Below, one piece after another: positions 17,643 to 27,071 of a stretch of 64,000 nucleotides of DNA. Source of the DNA: CAZYFH01 sp964646815 (GTDB lineage Bacteria; Acidobacteriota; Vicinamibacteria; Vicinamibacterales; UBA8438); the NCBI GenBank assembly GCA_964646815.1, contig CAZYFH010000017.1, positions 1 to 64,000 on the forward strand. The letters run 5' to 3'. Position numbers and translations under genes: made by a program. Each line of letters begins with the position of its first letter. Position 1 is the first letter of the stretch. The notes below the pieces were generated by a model. The model made no database searches and was not told the DNA's origin. It saw nothing but the letters and a program-made list of their open reading frames with translations.

Positions 17643-17690
17643 TGGCCGCAAACCGGCCTGAAGGCCTGCGCTACGCGTGACGCTCCGGGG
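17643..17690. repeat. Palindromic repeat between convergent genes
   Basis: Two overlapping small hairpins, GGCCG-caaac-CGGCC and GGCCT-ga-AGGCC, followed by gcgctacgcg. Similar aaggcct/aggccga-type hairpins occur at 50356-50371 and 60714-60751. Here the element fills the space between two convergent stop codons and may serve as a two-way terminator. Confidence 0.5.
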
Positions 17691-19166
17691 TTAAGAACCG
17701 GAAATCAGATTCACGCCGATGATCGACACCGTCACGCAGAGCGCGGCGGCCACCGTCATCACGACGCCCACCTTCGCCATGTCACGAATCGAGAAGTAGC
17801 CGGCCGAATACGGCAGGACGTTGGTCGGGCTCTCGGTAACGAGGATGAACGCCAGAGACGATGTGAACGCGGCGGGTGCGGCGATGGTCCAGACGTCGAG
17901 CCCCAATACTTGGGCCAGCGCGATGAGAATGGGCATGATGATGGTGCCGGTCACTGTGTTGCTCGAGAACAACAGGTGAAGCAACGCCACCACGAGCACG
18001 ATGATGAACGGCTGCGCGGCCGCCGGCACGATACCCAGACGTCCGAGCAGCACCTGCGCCAACCAACTCGCCGCACCGGTCTCGAACACCATCACGCCCA
18101 GTGAGAGCCCCGCGACGATCAGGATCACGCCGCCCCAGTCCATGTCCTGTTGCGCTTCCTTCCAGGTCTGCACCTCTAGACCGGGGAGAAACAGCAACAG
18201 GCCGCCGAGGAGGGCGACCGCCTGAATCGGCGGATCGATGCGCCCACCGGTGAGCTCCGCCAGCAGAGGCGTGGCCAGCCAGGTGCCGATGGTCATGCCG
18301 AAGACCATCAACGTCCAGATCTCGAGACGGCTCGGAGGGCCGAGGGCGGTCGCACGACGTGCGATGTCGTCGTCGGAGAGTGGCAGCCGCGCTAGTTCCG
18401 ACGGAAACGCCCACAACAGAATCCACCAGCCGAGCGGGATCATGAGGAGTGACGCCGGCACGCCGTACGCCATCCAACGGAGGAAGGAGATCTCGAGGTC
18501 AGCCAGTTCCCGGAGGTAACCGACCGCCGCAAGGTTGGCGCCTGTGCCTGCCGGCGTCGCGATGCCGCCGATCAGCGGCCCGAACGCACAAGCGATCATC
18601 AGCGAGCGTCCGAAGTTGCTTTTGCGTGGCTTCAGACCAGCGTCGCGCAGCACGCCGACGCCGAGGGGTAACAGCAGGGCGGCGACGGCCATATCGGTAA
18701 TCCACATCGACAGCAATGCCCCGACGAGCAGGAACCCGAGGAGGACGCGGTCGGTGCGGGTTCCCACCGTCCGCAGCACCTGCAGCACCAGTCGGCTCCC
18801 CAGCCCCGAGCGGGTGAAGCCGGTGGAGAGGAAGAGCACTCCGATAAAGAAGGTGATGAGTGGGTTCCCGAACCCGGCTTGAACGACGGTCGCGTAGTCC
18901 GCGATCCCAAGAACGGGGATCAACACCAGGACGAAAAGCGCCGTGACGGCGAAGGGGATTGCCTCGGTGACCCAGAGGGTGATTGCGAACGTGAGGATCG
19001 CGAGACAGGCCTTGCCGTCTCCGGTCAGCGCGACGACCTCGCCGCCCCGCACCATGGGCGCCGGGATAGGCAAGGCGTGCACAACCAGCATCAGCGCCAC
19101 CGCCAGGAGCATGACGAGCGCCCCTCTTCGGGCGTGAAGCAGGTGCTGCCCTGAGCTGACCGGCAT
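17691..19166 (-). CDS. DASS/SLC13-family anion (sulphate or dicarboxylate) transporter
   Basis: A 491-residue membrane protein with about 11-12 hydrophobic helices. The family signature at the first half reads TLWVTEAIPFAVTALFVLVL, followed by FGNPLITFFIGVLFLSTGF, the clamshell motif GTGANLAAVGYLR and, in the second half, SSNTVTGTIIMPI, the SNT motif that binds the anion and sodium. It imports dicarboxylates, citrate or sulphate with sodium; substrate unresolved. The ATG at 19166 gives a short cytoplasmic N-terminus before helix 1. It is convergent with the dioxygenase gene and has no same-strand partner nearby. Confidence 0.9.
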   Translation of the reverse strand: MPVSSGQHLLHARRGALVMLLAVALMLVVHALPIPAPMVRGGEVVALTGDGKACLAILTFAITLWVTEAIPFAVTALFVLVLIPVLGIADYATVVQAGFGNPLITFFIGVLFLSTGFTRSGLGSRLVLQVLRTVGTRTDRVLLGFLLVGALLSMWITDMAVAALLLPLGVGVLRDAGLKPRKSNFGRSLMIACAFGPLIGGIATPAGTGANLAAVGYLRELADLEISFLRWMAYGVPASLLMIPLGWWILLWAFPSELARLPLSDDDIARRATALGPPSRLEIWTLMVFGMTIGTWLATPLLAELTGGRIDPPIQAVALLGGLLLFLPGLEVQTWKEAQQDMDWGGVILIVAGLSLGVMVFETGAASWLAQVLLGRLGIVPAAAQPFIIVLVVALLHLLFSSNTVTGTIIMPILIALAQVLGLDVWTIAAPAAFTSSLAFILVTESPTNVLPYSAGYFSIRDMAKVGVVMTVAAALCVTVSIIGVNLISGS

Positions 19167-19316
19167 CGGTGGATCGAGATCCTATCGCACCCCTTCGGTT
19201 CAGCACCGCCTCAAGAATGTCTGGACGTGAGGACTGATAATAGTTGACCGACCAACTACAGATGTCTTACTCAGTTTCCTTGGACAGGACTGACCTTCCG
19301 CCCACCGCAGTGGAAC

Positions 19317-19868
19317 ATGCCCACTGTGACAGCTAAGCATCGGGGCGCGGATACCCGGACTCGATCAGGGCTCAGCACGTTCGGAGGATTCTTCACCCCG
19401 AGCGTGTTCACGATCCTCGTCCTCATCTTGCTCCTTCGCCTCGGATACGTCGTCGGGAGCAGCGGGCTTGTCCGCGGCCTCCTCATGCTGGTCCTGGCCA
19501 CGCTCATCTCGGTGCTGACCAGCCTCTCCCTCTCGGCGATCGCCACGAACCGCAAGCTTCGGAGCGGCGGCGACTACTACCTAATCTCGCGCAGCCTCGG
19601 GGTCGAATACGGCAGCGCGATCGGCCTGATTCTCTACGTCGCTCAGACGATCTCGGTAGCGCTCTACTGCGTCGACTTCGGCGAAGGGGTGGTGCAGCTC
19701 TCGGCGACCGGCGCGCCGATTGGACTGTTCGCGCTCGCCTATGTCGGCGCTGGCCCGCGCGGCAATCCTCGACGCCCAACCGGGCGCGAGGCGTTGTCAA
19801 CCCACGTGAACTCCGGAGTTAAGATCTCACTGACAGGTGTGCCGCCGCGCGGCACCTGCCCCCCATGA
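19317..19868 (+). pseudogene. N-terminal fragment of an SLC12-type (cation-chloride/amino acid) permease
   Basis: Residues ~18-147 match the start of SLC12/APC-type permeases: LSTFGGFFTPSVFTILVLIL, LRLGYVVGSSGL, SLSAIATNRKLRSGGDYYLI and GLILYVAQTISVALYCVDF cover the first four or so membrane helices. From about residue 148 (near 19755) similarity stops and the frame continues as GPRGNPRRPTGREAL, a low-complexity tail with no helices. A normal family member has 400-700 residues, so more than two thirds is gone. The leftover frame ends in an ATGA overlap with ppk1, which makes accidental translational coupling possible. Confidence 0.75.
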
Positions 19869-21988
19869 CGAGCCCAACGAAGCCGATCCTGCCCATCCGC
19901 GACATCACCCCGCCACCAGGACCGAAATCGACCGACCTCACGGAACCCGCGCTGTTCATCAACCGGGAGCTGAGCTGGCTCGAGTTCAACCAGCGCGTCC
20001 TGCTCCAAGCCCAAGATGATCGGCACGCGTTACTCGAGCGCGTCAAGTTCGTTTCGATCGTGGCGACGAACCTCGACGAGTTCTTCATGGTGCGGATCGC
20101 GACGCTGCTCCGCAAGCTGCGGGGCGACGTCGAGGATCTCTCGCCCGACGGCCTAAATACCGTTCAACAGCTCGACGCGATACGTGTGCGAACGGGCCGG
20201 ATGATGGACACCCTGGCCGCGTGCTGGTCCGACACGCTCCGCCCCCTGCTGGCAGCGGAAAATATCCGCATCCTTGACCGAGTGGACTACACGCTCACCG
20301 TCGAGGCGTATCTGCGCCAGCACTTTCAGCGCAACGTTTACCCGGTGCTCACCCCGCTGGCGTTCGACCCTGGGCGCCCGTTTCCGTTCATCTCCAACCT
20401 CAGCATGAACCTCGCGGTGGTCGTCGAGCACAACGGAAGCACCCGGTTCGCCCGCGTAAAGCTGCCGGACGTCCTTTCACGCTTCGTGTCGATCCCGAGC
20501 GACGTCGTGGCGCAGTCGGGTGAATCATTCGCGTTTCTCGAGGACGTCGTCACGCTCAATATCGGCACCCTGTTTCCAGGCGCCACCGTCCGAGGTGCGC
20601 ATCTCTTCCGGATCATCCGGGACACCGACATGGTGATTCAAGAGGATGAGGCGGACGACGTACTCGAGTCGGTCGACCGCACGTTGAAGGAGCTGCGTTA
20701 CGGTGACCTGTCAGAGCTGCTCGTCGATACGAGCATGCCGCCCCACGTGCTCAGCATCCTGATCGAGAACTTCGAGATCGAGGAGGACGTCGTCGCGCGT
20801 ACGTCGGGCCGAATGGGGTACGGCGACTGGAGCGAGCTCAGTCGGCTCCATCGCCCGAAGCTCAAGGACCCGCCGTTCTCGCCACCGGCCCTCTGGACCG
20901 ACAAGGACGCGATCTTCGACGCCATCCGTGAAGACGACCACCTGGTGCACCACCCGTTCGAGTCGTTTGTGTCGGTCGAGGCGTTCCTGCGCGCGGCGGT
21001 CCACGACCCGCAGGTCATCGCCATCAAGATCACGCTCTACCGAATTGGGGCGAACTCACCGTTGGTCGACCTGCTCATCGAGGCCGCTGATGCCGGGAAG
21101 CAGGTGGCTGTCCTCGTCGAACTGATGGCGCGCTTCGACGAGCGCAACAACCTCGAGTGGGCGAACCGGCTGGAGTCGGCTGGCGTGCACGTGGTGTATG
21201 GCCTGGTCAACCTCAAGACACACTGCAAGCTCTGCCTCGTGGTCCGCCAAGAGCACGACGGCATCGTTCGTTACGCACACCTCGGTACCGGCAACTACAA
21301 CCGTGCCACGTCACAGGTGTACACCGACTTCGGGCTCTTCACGGCCCGGCCGGTCATCGTCGACGAGATCACCGAGGTCTTCAACTACCTGACGGGCTAT
21401 TCGAACAAGCGGGACTACCGCGAACTGCTCGTCTCGCCGCTGCAGCTCCGTGCCGCGTTCACGCGCCTCGTCGAGCGCGAGGCCGAGCATGCGCGGCAGC
21501 GACGCCCGGCGAGAATCGTCATCAAGAACAACTCGGTGGCCGACCCCGAGATGGTACGAGTACTGTATCGGGCGTCGCAGGCCGGCGTGTCGATCGACAT
21601 GATCGTGCGGGGTGTCTGCTGCCTGCGCCCAGGCATTTCAGGCGTCAGCGACAACATCCGCGTCCGATCGGTTGTCGGGCGCTTCCTCGAACACTCCCGA
21701 CTCTATTACTTCGAGAACGCCGGCCACCCGGACGTCCTGATCGGGAGTGCCGACCTGATGGAACGTAACCTCGATCGGCGGGTCGAGGTCCTGTGTTACG
21801 TGCGCGACGCCGACCTGCGGGTCCATCTCCGAGACGTCGTGCTTGAGACGCTGCTGGCTGACACCGATCGCGCGATGGTGCTCCAGACCGACGGGACGTA
21901 TCGGCCGGTCACCGGCCAGCCCGGCGCCGAGCCCATCAACGCCCAGGAAGCGCTCCTGCGGTGGTATACGGAGCGCACCGACGACTAG
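19865..21988 (+). CDS. ppk1: Polyphosphate kinase 1
   Basis: A 707-residue PPK1, which reversibly builds polyphosphate from ATP. The N-domain opens with FINRELSWLEFNQRVLLQAQ (31-50) and SIVATNLDEFFMVRIA. The catalytic phospholipase-D-like half holds IKITLYRIGANSPLVDLL and the autophosphorylated His453 in VNLKTHCKLCLVVRQ. The second conserved region is CLRPGISGVSDNIRVRSVVG followed by FLEHSRLYYF. Length and motifs are complete. Its ATG overlaps the stop of the truncated permease frame by 4 bp. The usual companion ppx is not in the window. Confidence 0.96.
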   Translation: MTSPTKPILPIRDITPPPGPKSTDLTEPALFINRELSWLEFNQRVLLQAQDDRHALLERVKFVSIVATNLDEFFMVRIATLLRKLRGDVEDLSPDGLNTVQQLDAIRVRTGRMMDTLAACWSDTLRPLLAAENIRILDRVDYTLTVEAYLRQHFQRNVYPVLTPLAFDPGRPFPFISNLSMNLAVVVEHNGSTRFARVKLPDVLSRFVSIPSDVVAQSGESFAFLEDVVTLNIGTLFPGATVRGAHLFRIIRDTDMVIQEDEADDVLESVDRTLKELRYGDLSELLVDTSMPPHVLSILIENFEIEEDVVARTSGRMGYGDWSELSRLHRPKLKDPPFSPPALWTDKDAIFDAIREDDHLVHHPFESFVSVEAFLRAAVHDPQVIAIKITLYRIGANSPLVDLLIEAADAGKQVAVLVELMARFDERNNLEWANRLESAGVHVVYGLVNLKTHCKLCLVVRQEHDGIVRYAHLGTGNYNRATSQVYTDFGLFTARPVIVDEITEVFNYLTGYSNKRDYRELLVSPLQLRAAFTRLVEREAEHARQRRPARIVIKNNSVADPEMVRVLYRASQAGVSIDMIVRGVCCLRPGISGVSDNIRVRSVVGRFLEHSRLYYFENAGHPDVLIGSADLMERNLDRRVEVLCYVRDADLRVHLRDVVLETLLADTDRAMVLQTDGTYRPVTGQPGAEPINAQEALLRWYTERTDD

Positions 21989-22156
21989 TGGTCGGTGACA
22001 CCAACACGCTTTACAGCAAGGTCACCAAAAAGTACCAGCAGAACGGCGAGAACACCGTTGAGACTCGACGTCTGGAACGAGAACCAAGCCCGGCTGGGAA
22101 CCGGCCAGCCACGAGACGGTAGATTTATCGAGCTACGCAATGCGAGGGTATAGACG

Positions 22157-23443
22157 ATGGGCAAAGGCAACGATTCACGCTCGGCCGGATTCCGGCGCCG
22201 CGAAATCCTCAAAGCGGTCGGATTCGGGTCGCTGGGACTATCCATCGGAATGCCGATTAGGATCATGGGACAGTCTGCCAACAAAGTCGAGGGCGACCTA
22301 GAGATTCACGGCCATTGCGATGAGCGATTCGCGTCGCTTCGTGACGAGTTCGAACGCAACTTCACCGAGCGCGGCGAAGTCGGCGCCTCGTTCGCCGCCA
22401 CCGTCGAAGGCGAGTACGTCGTTGACATCTGGGCGGGGCATCGCGACGAAGCGAAGACACTCCCATGGGAGCAAGACACCATCGCGTGTGTCTTCTCCTC
22501 CACGAAAACGATGACGGCGTTGTCCGCATTGCTGCTCTTCGATCGGGGCGAGCTCAGTTTCGACGATCGGGTCACCAAGTACTGGCCGGAATACGGCCAG
22601 AACGGCAAGCAATCCACGGAGATTCGCCATTTCATGGGCCACACGGCGGGCTTGCCCGGATTTGGTGAGAAGCTCACGTTGGCGCAACTCTACGACTGGG
22701 ACTACGCCACCAGCGTGCTCGAGCGGCAAGAGCCCTGGTGGCAGCCGGGTGAAATGTGCGCCTATCACACGTTGACCCAGGGCTTTCTCGTTGGCGAGAT
22801 CGTGCGCCGTATCACCGGACAGTCGTTGGGGACTTTCTTCCGCGAAAACATTGCTAAACCGTTGGATGCCGACTTTCACATCGGTCTCGATCCAACCCAC
22901 TACGCGCGTACTGCACAAATGCTGGCGGACCGCGAGTGGGTAGCAGAGCTATCGGAGCCGAGGGAGGAGGACCTTCCCGAGTACATGCGCGGTCGGGAGA
23001 TGGGTGCGCCTAGCGTCATGCCGCCGGTGACGAATTCAGACGGCTGGCGGCGGGCTGAGATTCCCGCCGGCAACGGACATGGTAATGCCCGCTCGGTCGT
23101 GCGCGCACAGACGGCAGTCGCGAACGGCGGTTCGGCATTTGGCGTTAATCTCATCTCACCCGCAGCGATTGAGCAGATCTTTCGGGAGCAAGGCAACATT
23201 GTCGGCTCGGACATCAAACACGGCATCGGCTATGGCCTGAGAAGTGGACCCGTTCATACGGAGGCCATGCAGATGCCGCAAGGAACGAAGGTCTGCTGGT
23301 GGTCAGGTTTCGGTGGCTCGACGATACTGCTCGATCACACGAACCGAGCGTGCTTGTCCTATGTGATGAACCGTATGCACAGCGGCATCTTCGGGGACAT
23401 GCGGGGCTCCAACCTGACCGGCGCATTCTATGAAGGCCTCTAA
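22157..23443 (+). CDS. Tat-exported serine hydrolase (class C beta-lactamase / EstB-like)
   Basis: A 428-residue beta-lactamase-fold esterase or peptidase. The N-terminus has a twin-arginine type signal (FRRREILKAVGFGSLGLSIG). The catalytic SxxK motif is SSTK in ACVFSSTKTMTALSALLLF, and the Tyr motif lies in CAYHTLTQGFLVGEIV. WWSGFGGSTILLDH near the C-terminus fills the KTG-like position. Typical of carboxylesterases of this family rather than true beta-lactamases. It stands alone, 168 bp after ppk1, and is followed without a gap by a TetR remnant. Confidence 0.88.
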   Translation: MGKGNDSRSAGFRRREILKAVGFGSLGLSIGMPIRIMGQSANKVEGDLEIHGHCDERFASLRDEFERNFTERGEVGASFAATVEGEYVVDIWAGHRDEAKTLPWEQDTIACVFSSTKTMTALSALLLFDRGELSFDDRVTKYWPEYGQNGKQSTEIRHFMGHTAGLPGFGEKLTLAQLYDWDYATSVLERQEPWWQPGEMCAYHTLTQGFLVGEIVRRITGQSLGTFFRENIAKPLDADFHIGLDPTHYARTAQMLADREWVAELSEPREEDLPEYMRGREMGAPSVMPPVTNSDGWRRAEIPAGNGHGNARSVVRAQTAVANGGSAFGVNLISPAAIEQIFREQGNIVGSDIKHGIGYGLRSGPVHTEAMQMPQGTKVCWWSGFGGSTILLDHTNRACLSYVMNRMHSGIFGDMRGSNLTGAFYEGL

Positions 23444-23591
23444 GGAGAACATCGCAGCAAGAGCCCAGGTCGCTGCCGTCGTGTTGAACTATCACTTCGG
23501 CTCGCGCGCCGGGATGTTGCGCGAACTGATGGCAGCACAGGTGCAGGACTTTTTTTGTCACGCCTGTCTGTACCGACACCAGCACCCGTAA
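23442..23591 (+). pseudogene. TetR-type regulator remnant
   Basis: A 49-codon open stretch just after the hydrolase stop reads AAVVLNYHFGSRAGMLRELM, the third helix and following segment of a TetR N-terminal domain (consensus xYYHFxSKExLL). The first two helices, a start codon and the ligand-binding domain are missing. It ends at TAA 23589-23591. Confidence 0.5.
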
Positions 23592-23808
23592 CAGCCATGT
23601 GTGGAGTGCGGTCCGAGCCGAGACGCCCGGCCGGCAAGGCGTGACGAGGGAGCATGTTCCGTATATGTAACCGAGGAACACCGCTGGCAGGCGGTATGCC
23701 CCGGCCGGAAATCGCTCTACAAATGGCTATTACAGGCCACTAGTTCCCCGGCCTCGACAGTCCTGGTGGCCTTCGCGACACGAGCACGCGAGTAACACCG
23801 GGGGTAGG

Positions 23809-23851
23809 GCGGGGCTGGTCGACGGTCCTCGGCTCCGTCGGCCAGCCCCGC
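23809..23851. terminator. Strong stem-loop at the 3' end of the membrane coiled-coil gene
   Basis: A 17-bp stem (23809-23825 pairing with 23835-23851, one G-T type mismatch) with a 9-base loop. It ends 7 bp from the stop of the leftward gene at 23859. No T-run follows on the minus strand, so it may stop transcription weakly or protect the 3' end. Confidence 0.55.
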
Positions 23852-23858
23852 GGGTTCG

Positions 23859-25025
23859 CTAGCGGGACGGGGTCTCAGTGACAGGCCGGGGGTTCCAACG
23901 CCCTTCGGGCACGGCTGCCAGACCGGCCCCGATCACTTGCACCCAGTCGCCTTCGAGAACCGCCAGCGCTGAAGCGTCAAGCTGACCGGCGTCCTCGCTG
24001 CCCAGAAGCTCCGCGACGAGATCCGGCGATTCCGGTGGGTCGGGCGCCGATTCAACGACCTCGGCGTCATCGTCGTCCGCCCCCGACGACGGGTCGGTTA
24101 CAGGCGCGGCTAGCTGCACCGTCGTACCGCCGGCGCTGATGAGACGGGCCTGGTCGCCGGCGATCGCCGATGGATCACCTTCCGCATCGCCGTCCTCTAC
24201 AGCGGAAAGCGGGGGGTCCCGCGGAGTCGCGACGGGACCGAGGAGTCGAGCTTCATCGTCAGCGACCGCTGACGAGCGATCCTCCGTTTCCGTGACGCCC
24301 TCGATGCCCACGCCGGTCGCCTCAGGCGGCGGCGCGGCAATCACATCGCCATGCTCGTCGGAGAGAGGCGCGGCAGGCACCACTGGTGCCACGGTCACCC
24401 CGGCCGTGGACGCCGGCGGATCGGCTACCACCAGCGAGTCGGTCGTCGGCTCGGCCGCAACGCCGTCGCGGTCCGCCGGCGCAGTTACCGCCGCCTGATT
24501 CACCGGCATGCCGTCGTCAAGCTCCACCGCCATTGCATTCGTGAGCTGCGTCGTGATCTCGTGCGAGATCGCCTTCAGCCGGACCATCGCGATGCGGGTG
24601 ACGGTCTCACGGATCGGCTCGAAGAGTTCGGTCAGATCCAATTGGACGCTGTTCGCGCGATCGGGGCTCTGGCGGAGTTCAGCGATCTGACGCTCGAGCG
24701 CAGCGATCCGGTCCTGAGCCGCTGCCTGCTGCTCGAGCAGCCGATCGCGGTCCTGCTGCACCGCGCGCTCCATGACGAAGTACCCCCCTCCGAAGGACCC
24801 GGCCACTGCCGTGAGGGTGAGGATGAGCGCCTGGGTCACGATTCGTGATGCTGGGGAGACCGTCCGGCTCCGATGGGCCAGCCCAGGCGTCACCGGTATC
24901 TCTTGGGCCTCGGTCGGTTGGACGAGGTCAGTGACGACGTCACTGACCTCGTCACTGACCTCGTCACTGCTGGATGGGTTGGTCGCCGGCTCATGACCGG
25001 TGTCTGGTTTTGCGTTGTCTATCAT
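23859..25025 (-). CDS. Single-pass membrane protein with coiled coil and acidic low-complexity C-terminus
   Basis: A 388-residue protein I do not recognise. Residues ~1-50 are acidic and Ser/Asp-rich with short DEVS repeats. One membrane helix follows at ~60-80 (VTQALILTLTAVAGSFGGGYF). Then comes a coiled coil (MERAVQQDRDRLLEQQAAAQ, then RIAALERQIAELRQ) and ~250 residues of Pro/Ala/Asp-rich, probably disordered sequence, ending near EGDWVQVIGAGLAAVPEGRW. The ATG at 25025 has a strong AGGAGGAGGG Shine-Dalgarno 3 bases upstream. Topology suggests a cytoplasmic N-terminus and a long periplasmic tail. Function unknown; a structural or envelope-tethering role is a guess. Confidence 0.7.
   Translation of the reverse strand: MIDNAKPDTGHEPATNPSSSDEVSDEVSDVVTDLVQPTEAQEIPVTPGLAHRSRTVSPASRIVTQALILTLTAVAGSFGGGYFVMERAVQQDRDRLLEQQAAAQDRIAALERQIAELRQSPDRANSVQLDLTELFEPIRETVTRIAMVRLKAISHEITTQLTNAMAVELDDGMPVNQAAVTAPADRDGVAAEPTTDSLVVADPPASTAGVTVAPVVPAAPLSDEHGDVIAAPPPEATGVGIEGVTETEDRSSAVADDEARLLGPVATPRDPPLSAVEDGDAEGDPSAIAGDQARLISAGGTTVQLAAPVTDPSSGADDDDAEVVESAPDPPESPDLVAELLGSEDAGQLDASALAVLEGDWVQVIGAGLAAVPEGRWNPRPVTETPSR
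24921..24969. repeat. Inverted repeat plus 12-bp tandem repeat inside a coding region
   Basis: A perfect 15-bp inverted repeat (24921-24935 and 24939-24953, 3-base centre) merges into a 12-bp tandem repeat, gtcactgacctc, present 2.6 times at 24939-24969. On the coding (minus) strand the tandem part encodes repeated S-D-E-V. Such units change copy number easily. Confidence 0.85.
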
Positions 25026-25542
25026 TGACCCTCCTCCTAGTGGTGAACCGCTGCAAAGGGCGCCGCTGTAACGCGCGCCGCGCGTCATCATTCGAAGCAT
25101 CGGTTGCCAGGGCGCGGAAAGCGCCTTCCGTCATTGCCGTCGCCCGAATGAAAAGGCACGTCCTGGAGACGTCGCCAGCCCCGTTCCGTGCAAGTTGCGA
25201 CACGATCCGATGACGGCCTGGAAGTGAGCCGTCACAAAGGAAGGGTGAGCCCAGACCTAAATGCCCAGGTGCATTATAGAGTCGGTGCCGTTCGTGTCAA
25301 GAGCGAAGCAAGACAAAACCACGAAGCCAAGTACGCCCTCGCCGTTGCGAAGGTCGGCCGCCTGCGCACGGAAATGTCTCGTAATGATCGCGCACCAGCT
25401 GACACACGACGCTCCGCGCGGGTTGCCGTGGTTGGTACGTCGTCGATGGCATGGGCACGCCCGACGGAGCGCGGAGCCCATGCAAAGCGACGCAACAACC
25501 GAAAACTTGAGAAATCGTGCGTGGCAGTTTGTACGAAGAGAG
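25026..25542. other. Intergenic stretch without a supported gene
   Basis: This stretch lies between the 3' end of the DEAD-box helicase gene and the start of the membrane coiled-coil gene. I see no gene with family similarity on either strand. A slightly AT-richer patch at 25265-25330 may hold the promoter for the gene at 25025, but no clear hexamers stand out. Confidence 0.4.
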
Positions 25543-27030
25543 CTAACGTCGGCGGGGACGCGACGGGCGGCGGCTACTACCGCGACGCGGGCCGCCGGGC
25601 CGGTCGGACTTGCGCACGGCGGGGGGGCGGCTCATCGCCGAGGCGGGGGCGCCAGCCGGCGGCACCGGCAGGGCGTGTAGCGTCTGCTGGTAGTAGTCGT
25701 CGAGTAGCATGGCGATGAGCGCCGACTCGTCTTCGTTGTCGGCAAGCGCGCGCGCGAGCGGCACGAAGCGCGCACTCCGCTCGGTCTTGAGCTTGTCGCG
25801 CTCGCGGAACCGGGCCTCGAGCAGCGTCGTCACCCGCTCGCTAACGATCGCGGCCACGTCGGCGTCCGTCGGTGCGAGACGCTTGTGGAACCCGACACCG
25901 TAGCGCTTGGCGATGTTATCGATCTCCAGTGTTTCCGCCTCGGTCACCAGCGAGAGCGCGATCCCCTCGGCGCCGGCCCGGCCCGTCCGACCGGCGCGGT
26001 GGATGTAGTCCTCGGCATCCTCCGGCGGCTCGTACTGGATGACGTGCGACAGCTCGGGGATGTCGAGCCCGCGCGAGGCGACGTCGGTCGCCACAAGAAA
26101 ACGCAGGTTGCCCTCGCGTACGCGTTTGAGGATCTGCTCGCGGTCGCTCTGCGACCGGTCGGCGCTCAGCTCGTCGGCGTCATAGCCGAACCGCTGCAGC
26201 ACGACCGTCACGTAGTGCACGTTCGCCTTGGTATTACAGAAGATGAACGCCGACGCCGGGTTCTCTACTTCGATGATGCGCACGAGCGCCCGGTCCTTCT
26301 CCATCGCCGGCACGATGTAGAAGATGTGCTCGGTGTCGGTGACGTGGACGTGGTCGCGGCTGAGCGTCAGGAACTGTGGCTCGGCAATGAACTCCCGTGC
26401 GGTGCGCATAACTGAGTCCGGGAAGGTGGCCGAGAACATGCTCGTGTGAATCGCCCGGCTCGGGAGATAGGACTGCACCTCCTTCATGTCGGGATAAAAC
26501 CCCATCGACAGCATCCGGTCGGCCTCGTCGAAGACGAGCATCGAGAGGTGGTCGAGCGAGAACGTCCGACGCAGGAGGTGATCGAGCGCGCGACCGGGTG
26601 TGGCCACGACCAAGTGCGCGCCACCACGCAGTGCATCGATCTGCGGACCGTAGCCGACGCCCCCGTAGACGGCGACCGTCCGGAACCCGGTATCGGCCCA
26701 CAGCGTTTCGGCGTCCTGGCGCACCTGCCGCGCTAGCTCCCGTGTCGGCACCAGCACCAGCGCTTGGCAACGAGCCTTGTTGGGATCGAGGCGCTCGAGC
26801 ATCGGGAGCAGAAACGCTGCGGTCTTTCCACTCCCGGTCCGGGCCTGGATGACGATGTCGCGCCCGGCCAGCAGATACGGAATCCCGCGCGCCTGGACCG
26901 GCATGAGCTCGGTCCAGCGGGGCCGCGCCACCGCATCTCTGAGCCGATCGGGAAGACCCTCGATCGTCACTTCGGGAAGCGGATTCGTAGGCTCTTCGAG
27001 CGTCTGGTGCTGTACGTTGGGTGGCGTCAC
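25543..27030 (-). CDS. DEAD-box ATP-dependent RNA helicase
   Basis: A 495-residue RNA helicase that unwinds short RNA duplexes, for example in ribosome assembly or mRNA turnover. Motif I is ARTGSGKTAAFLLPML, Ia VPTRELARQ, II FDEADRMLSMGF, III SATF. Motifs IV-VI are in FIFCNTKANVHYV, FLVATDVASRGLDIPELSHV and YIHRAGRTGRAG. The C-terminal ~130 residues end in a basic Arg/Ser/Pro tail (SSRRPSRPRRR) typical of RNA-binding extensions. The start appears to be GTG at 27030. It diverges from a quinoprotein remnant with only 41 bp between starts. Confidence 0.93.
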   Translation of the reverse strand: MTPPNVQHQTLEEPTNPLPEVTIEGLPDRLRDAVARPRWTELMPVQARGIPYLLAGRDIVIQARTGSGKTAAFLLPMLERLDPNKARCQALVLVPTRELARQVRQDAETLWADTGFRTVAVYGGVGYGPQIDALRGGAHLVVATPGRALDHLLRRTFSLDHLSMLVFDEADRMLSMGFYPDMKEVQSYLPSRAIHTSMFSATFPDSVMRTAREFIAEPQFLTLSRDHVHVTDTEHIFYIVPAMEKDRALVRIIEVENPASAFIFCNTKANVHYVTVVLQRFGYDADELSADRSQSDREQILKRVREGNLRFLVATDVASRGLDIPELSHVIQYEPPEDAEDYIHRAGRTGRAGAEGIALSLVTEAETLEIDNIAKRYGVGFHKRLAPTDADVAAIVSERVTTLLEARFRERDKLKTERSARFVPLARALADNEDESALIAMLLDDYYQQTLHALPVPPAGAPASAMSRPPAVRKSDRPGGPRRGSSRRPSRPRRR

Positions 27031-27071
27031 GGGCCTTTCCTAGACTGCGTCATTCTACAATTCCCCTTGAC

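Noticed and set aside
23809..23851. CRISPR repeat or riboswitch
   Set aside because: Only a single stem-loop with no repeat-spacer series, placed at a gene's 3' end.
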